Below are positions 6,837-7,790 of a stretch of 7,790 nucleotides of DNA, piece by piece. This stretch comes from Gammaproteobacteria bacterium. GTDB lineage: Bacteria > Pseudomonadota > Gammaproteobacteria > Steroidobacterales > Steroidobacteraceae. A model generated the notes under the pieces. It saw only the letters and a list, made by a program, of their open reading frames with translations. It was not told where the DNA came from and made no database searches. The stretch's first letter is position 1; each line of letters opens with the position of its first letter. Location: NCBI GenBank assembly GCA_030043215.1, contig JASHYG010000066.1, positions 1 to 7,790 of the forward strand. The letters are read 5' to 3'. Both the position numbers and the translations under genes were made by a program.

Positions 6837-7790
6837 TCATACCGGCTCGAGGTTGGCGTACTGCAGCATCAGCCACTTCGTGCCCTGCTGCTCGAAGCTC
6901 ACCTGCACGCGCGCGTGGGCGCCGTTGCCCTCGAAGTTGAGCACCACGCCCTCGCCGAACTTGCCGTGGCGCACGCGCGCTCCGAGCCGCATGCCGCTCG
7001 GCTCGGGCTCGCTCGCGTCCGCCCAGGGACGCGCTCCCGGCCGGGCCAGCCTGACCGTGCGATCGCCGCCGGTCCATCGCGGCTCGCCCTCGGCGCGGAA
7101 GCGCCCCGCGCTCACGGGGCGGGATACGCGCACGCGCGGGCGCACTTCCTCGACGAGCTCCTCCGGGAGCTCCTTGATGAACCGCGACGGCAGTCCGTAG
7201 CTGTCCACACCGTGCAGGCGGCGCTGCTCCGCATACGTGAGATAGAGCTGCTGCATCGCGCGCGTCATGCCGACGTAGCACAGGCGGCGCTCCTCCTCGA
7301 GTCCATCGAGATCGGAGATCGAGCGCTGATGAGGAAACAGGCCGTCCTCCATGCCGCTCAGGAACACGACGGGAAACTCGAGCCCCTTCGCGCTGTGCAG
7401 CGTCATCATCTGCACGCAGTCCTCCCACGCCTCGGCCTGGCCCTCGCCGGACTCGAGCACGGCGTGCGAGAGGAAGGCCGCGAGCGGCGGCAGCTCCTCG
7501 CCCGGCTCGGCGGGCTCGGGATCGAAGCCGCGCGCGGCGCTCACGAGCTCCAGGAGGTTCTCCACCCGAGCCTCGCCCCGGTCGGCCTTCTCGCGCTTGT
7601 GGTGCTCCACGAGTCCGCTCGCCTGCAGCACGTGGTCCACCTGCTCGTGGAGCGGAAGCGTCGAGATCTCGCGCGCGAGACGCTCGATCAGCGCGAGGAA
7701 CTCCCGCAGTGCGAGCGAGGCCCTGGGTCCGAGCGCGTCGCCCGCGGCGGTGGTAGAGACGGTGGTGGTGGCGACGGTAGTGGTGGCGGC
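6837..7790 (-). CDS. uvrD: DNA helicase II UvrD, C-terminal 317 residues (5' end beyond the window)
   Basis: UvrD is the superfamily 1A 3'-5' helicase that removes the incised oligonucleotide and UvrC in nucleotide excision repair, unwinds the nicked strand in mismatch repair, and can act on stalled RNA polymerase. About 44% of a ~720-residue protein is present, and the frame is open to the right edge. The visible part begins in the 2B subdomain. It includes EKADRGEARVENL at 67-79 of the fragment. Motif V, TLHSAKGLEFPVVF, is at 130-143. Motif VI, LEEERRLCYVGMTRA, is at 164-178. A linker follows, then a C-terminal Tudor-like domain, GARVRHGKFGEGVVLNFEG (270-288), of the kind that binds RNA polymerase. 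A GTG at 7640 could be mistaken for a start, but conserved sequence continues upstream of it. The first 17 visible residues are a Thr/Ala/Val tract, odd for this family. Confidence 0.97.
   Translation of the reverse strand, partial: AATTTVATTTVSTTAAGDALGPRASLALREFLALIERLAREISTLPLHEQVDHVLQASGLVEHHKREKADRGEARVENLLELVSAARGFDPEPAEPGEELPPLAAFLSHAVLESGEGQAEAWEDCVQMMTLHSAKGLEFPVVFLSGMEDGLFPHQRSISDLDGLEEERRLCYVGMTRAMQQLYLTYAEQRRLHGVDSYGLPSRFIKELPEELVEEVRPRVRVSRPVSAGRFRAEGEPRWTGGDRTVRLARPGARPWADASEPEPSGMRLGARVRHGKFGEGVVLNFEGNGAHARVQVSFEQQGTKWLMLQYANLEPV
7743..7790 (-). repeat. 15-bp tandem repeat in uvrD coding a Thr-rich tract
   Basis: On the plus strand, GGTGGTAGAGACGGT (7749-7763), GGTGGTGGCGACGGT (7764-7778) and the partial AGTGGTGGCGGC (7779-7790) form an imperfect 15-bp repeat; the two full units agree at 13 of 15 positions. 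Read in the uvrD frame it gives TVATT and TVSTT pentapeptides inside AATTTVATTTVSTTAAG. The tract continues beyond the right edge, so its total length is unknown. It sits in the 2B region just before the segment aligned to LAGRAASALQRF of E. coli UvrD. Confidence 0.75.

Noticed and set aside
5666..6940. A 424-codon open frame on the plus strand opposite trkA and the end of uvrD
   Set aside because: It mirrors the codon bias of the certain minus-strand genes, has the low-complexity Asp/Arg/Leu/His composition of an antisense frame, and shows no recognisable domain.
7640..7640. GTG at 7640 as the start of a short separate helicase-like gene
   Set aside because: The frame is open and family-like upstream (EISTLPLHEQ aligns with UvrD), so this is an internal valine of uvrD.

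Overview
This is a GC-rich bacterial window. All protein matches are from recognition of the sequence, with no database search. MnmG, TrkA, TrkH and UvrD read like gammaproteobacterial proteins, and UvrD has the C-terminal RNA-polymerase-binding-type domain seen in Proteobacteria. A lineage near the GC-rich Xanthomonadales/Nevskiales/Steroidobacter/Chromatiales-type groups is plausible, but the genus cannot be told.

Left part (1-1148) is accessory and partly decayed. It holds a fragment of a DUF2442-like gene running off the left edge on the minus strand (1-224), a small predicted zinc metallopeptidase on the plus strand (344-736), a triple 14-bp imperfect repeat (741-782), and the remains of a minus-strand secreted alpha/beta-hydrolase gene (791-1119). 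The middle of that hydrolase gene appears to be deleted.

Central part (1149-3906) is housekeeping on the plus strand. mnmG (tRNA wobble-uridine modification) has its own promoter-like sequence upstream. It is followed after 22 nt by pyrF of the long 'type 2' kind (UMP synthesis), probably co-transcribed. The usual neighbours of mnmG (mnmE, rsmG, parAB) are absent from this window.

Right part (3979-7790) is a minus-strand cluster transcribed toward the left: uvrD (cut by the window edge) - trkA - trkH, with 13-nt and 31-nt gaps. It encodes a DNA repair helicase followed by the regulatory and channel subunits of the Trk potassium uptake system. It converges on pyrF across a 72-nt gap that contains nested inverted repeats and may serve as a shared terminator.

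I see no sign of a new defence, mobile or biosynthetic system. There are no tRNA, rRNA, CRISPR or insertion-sequence features. The most unusual signals are a threonine-rich 15-bp tandem repeat inside uvrD at the right edge, the gene remnants left of mnmG, and a short stretch of atypical codon use inside mnmG.
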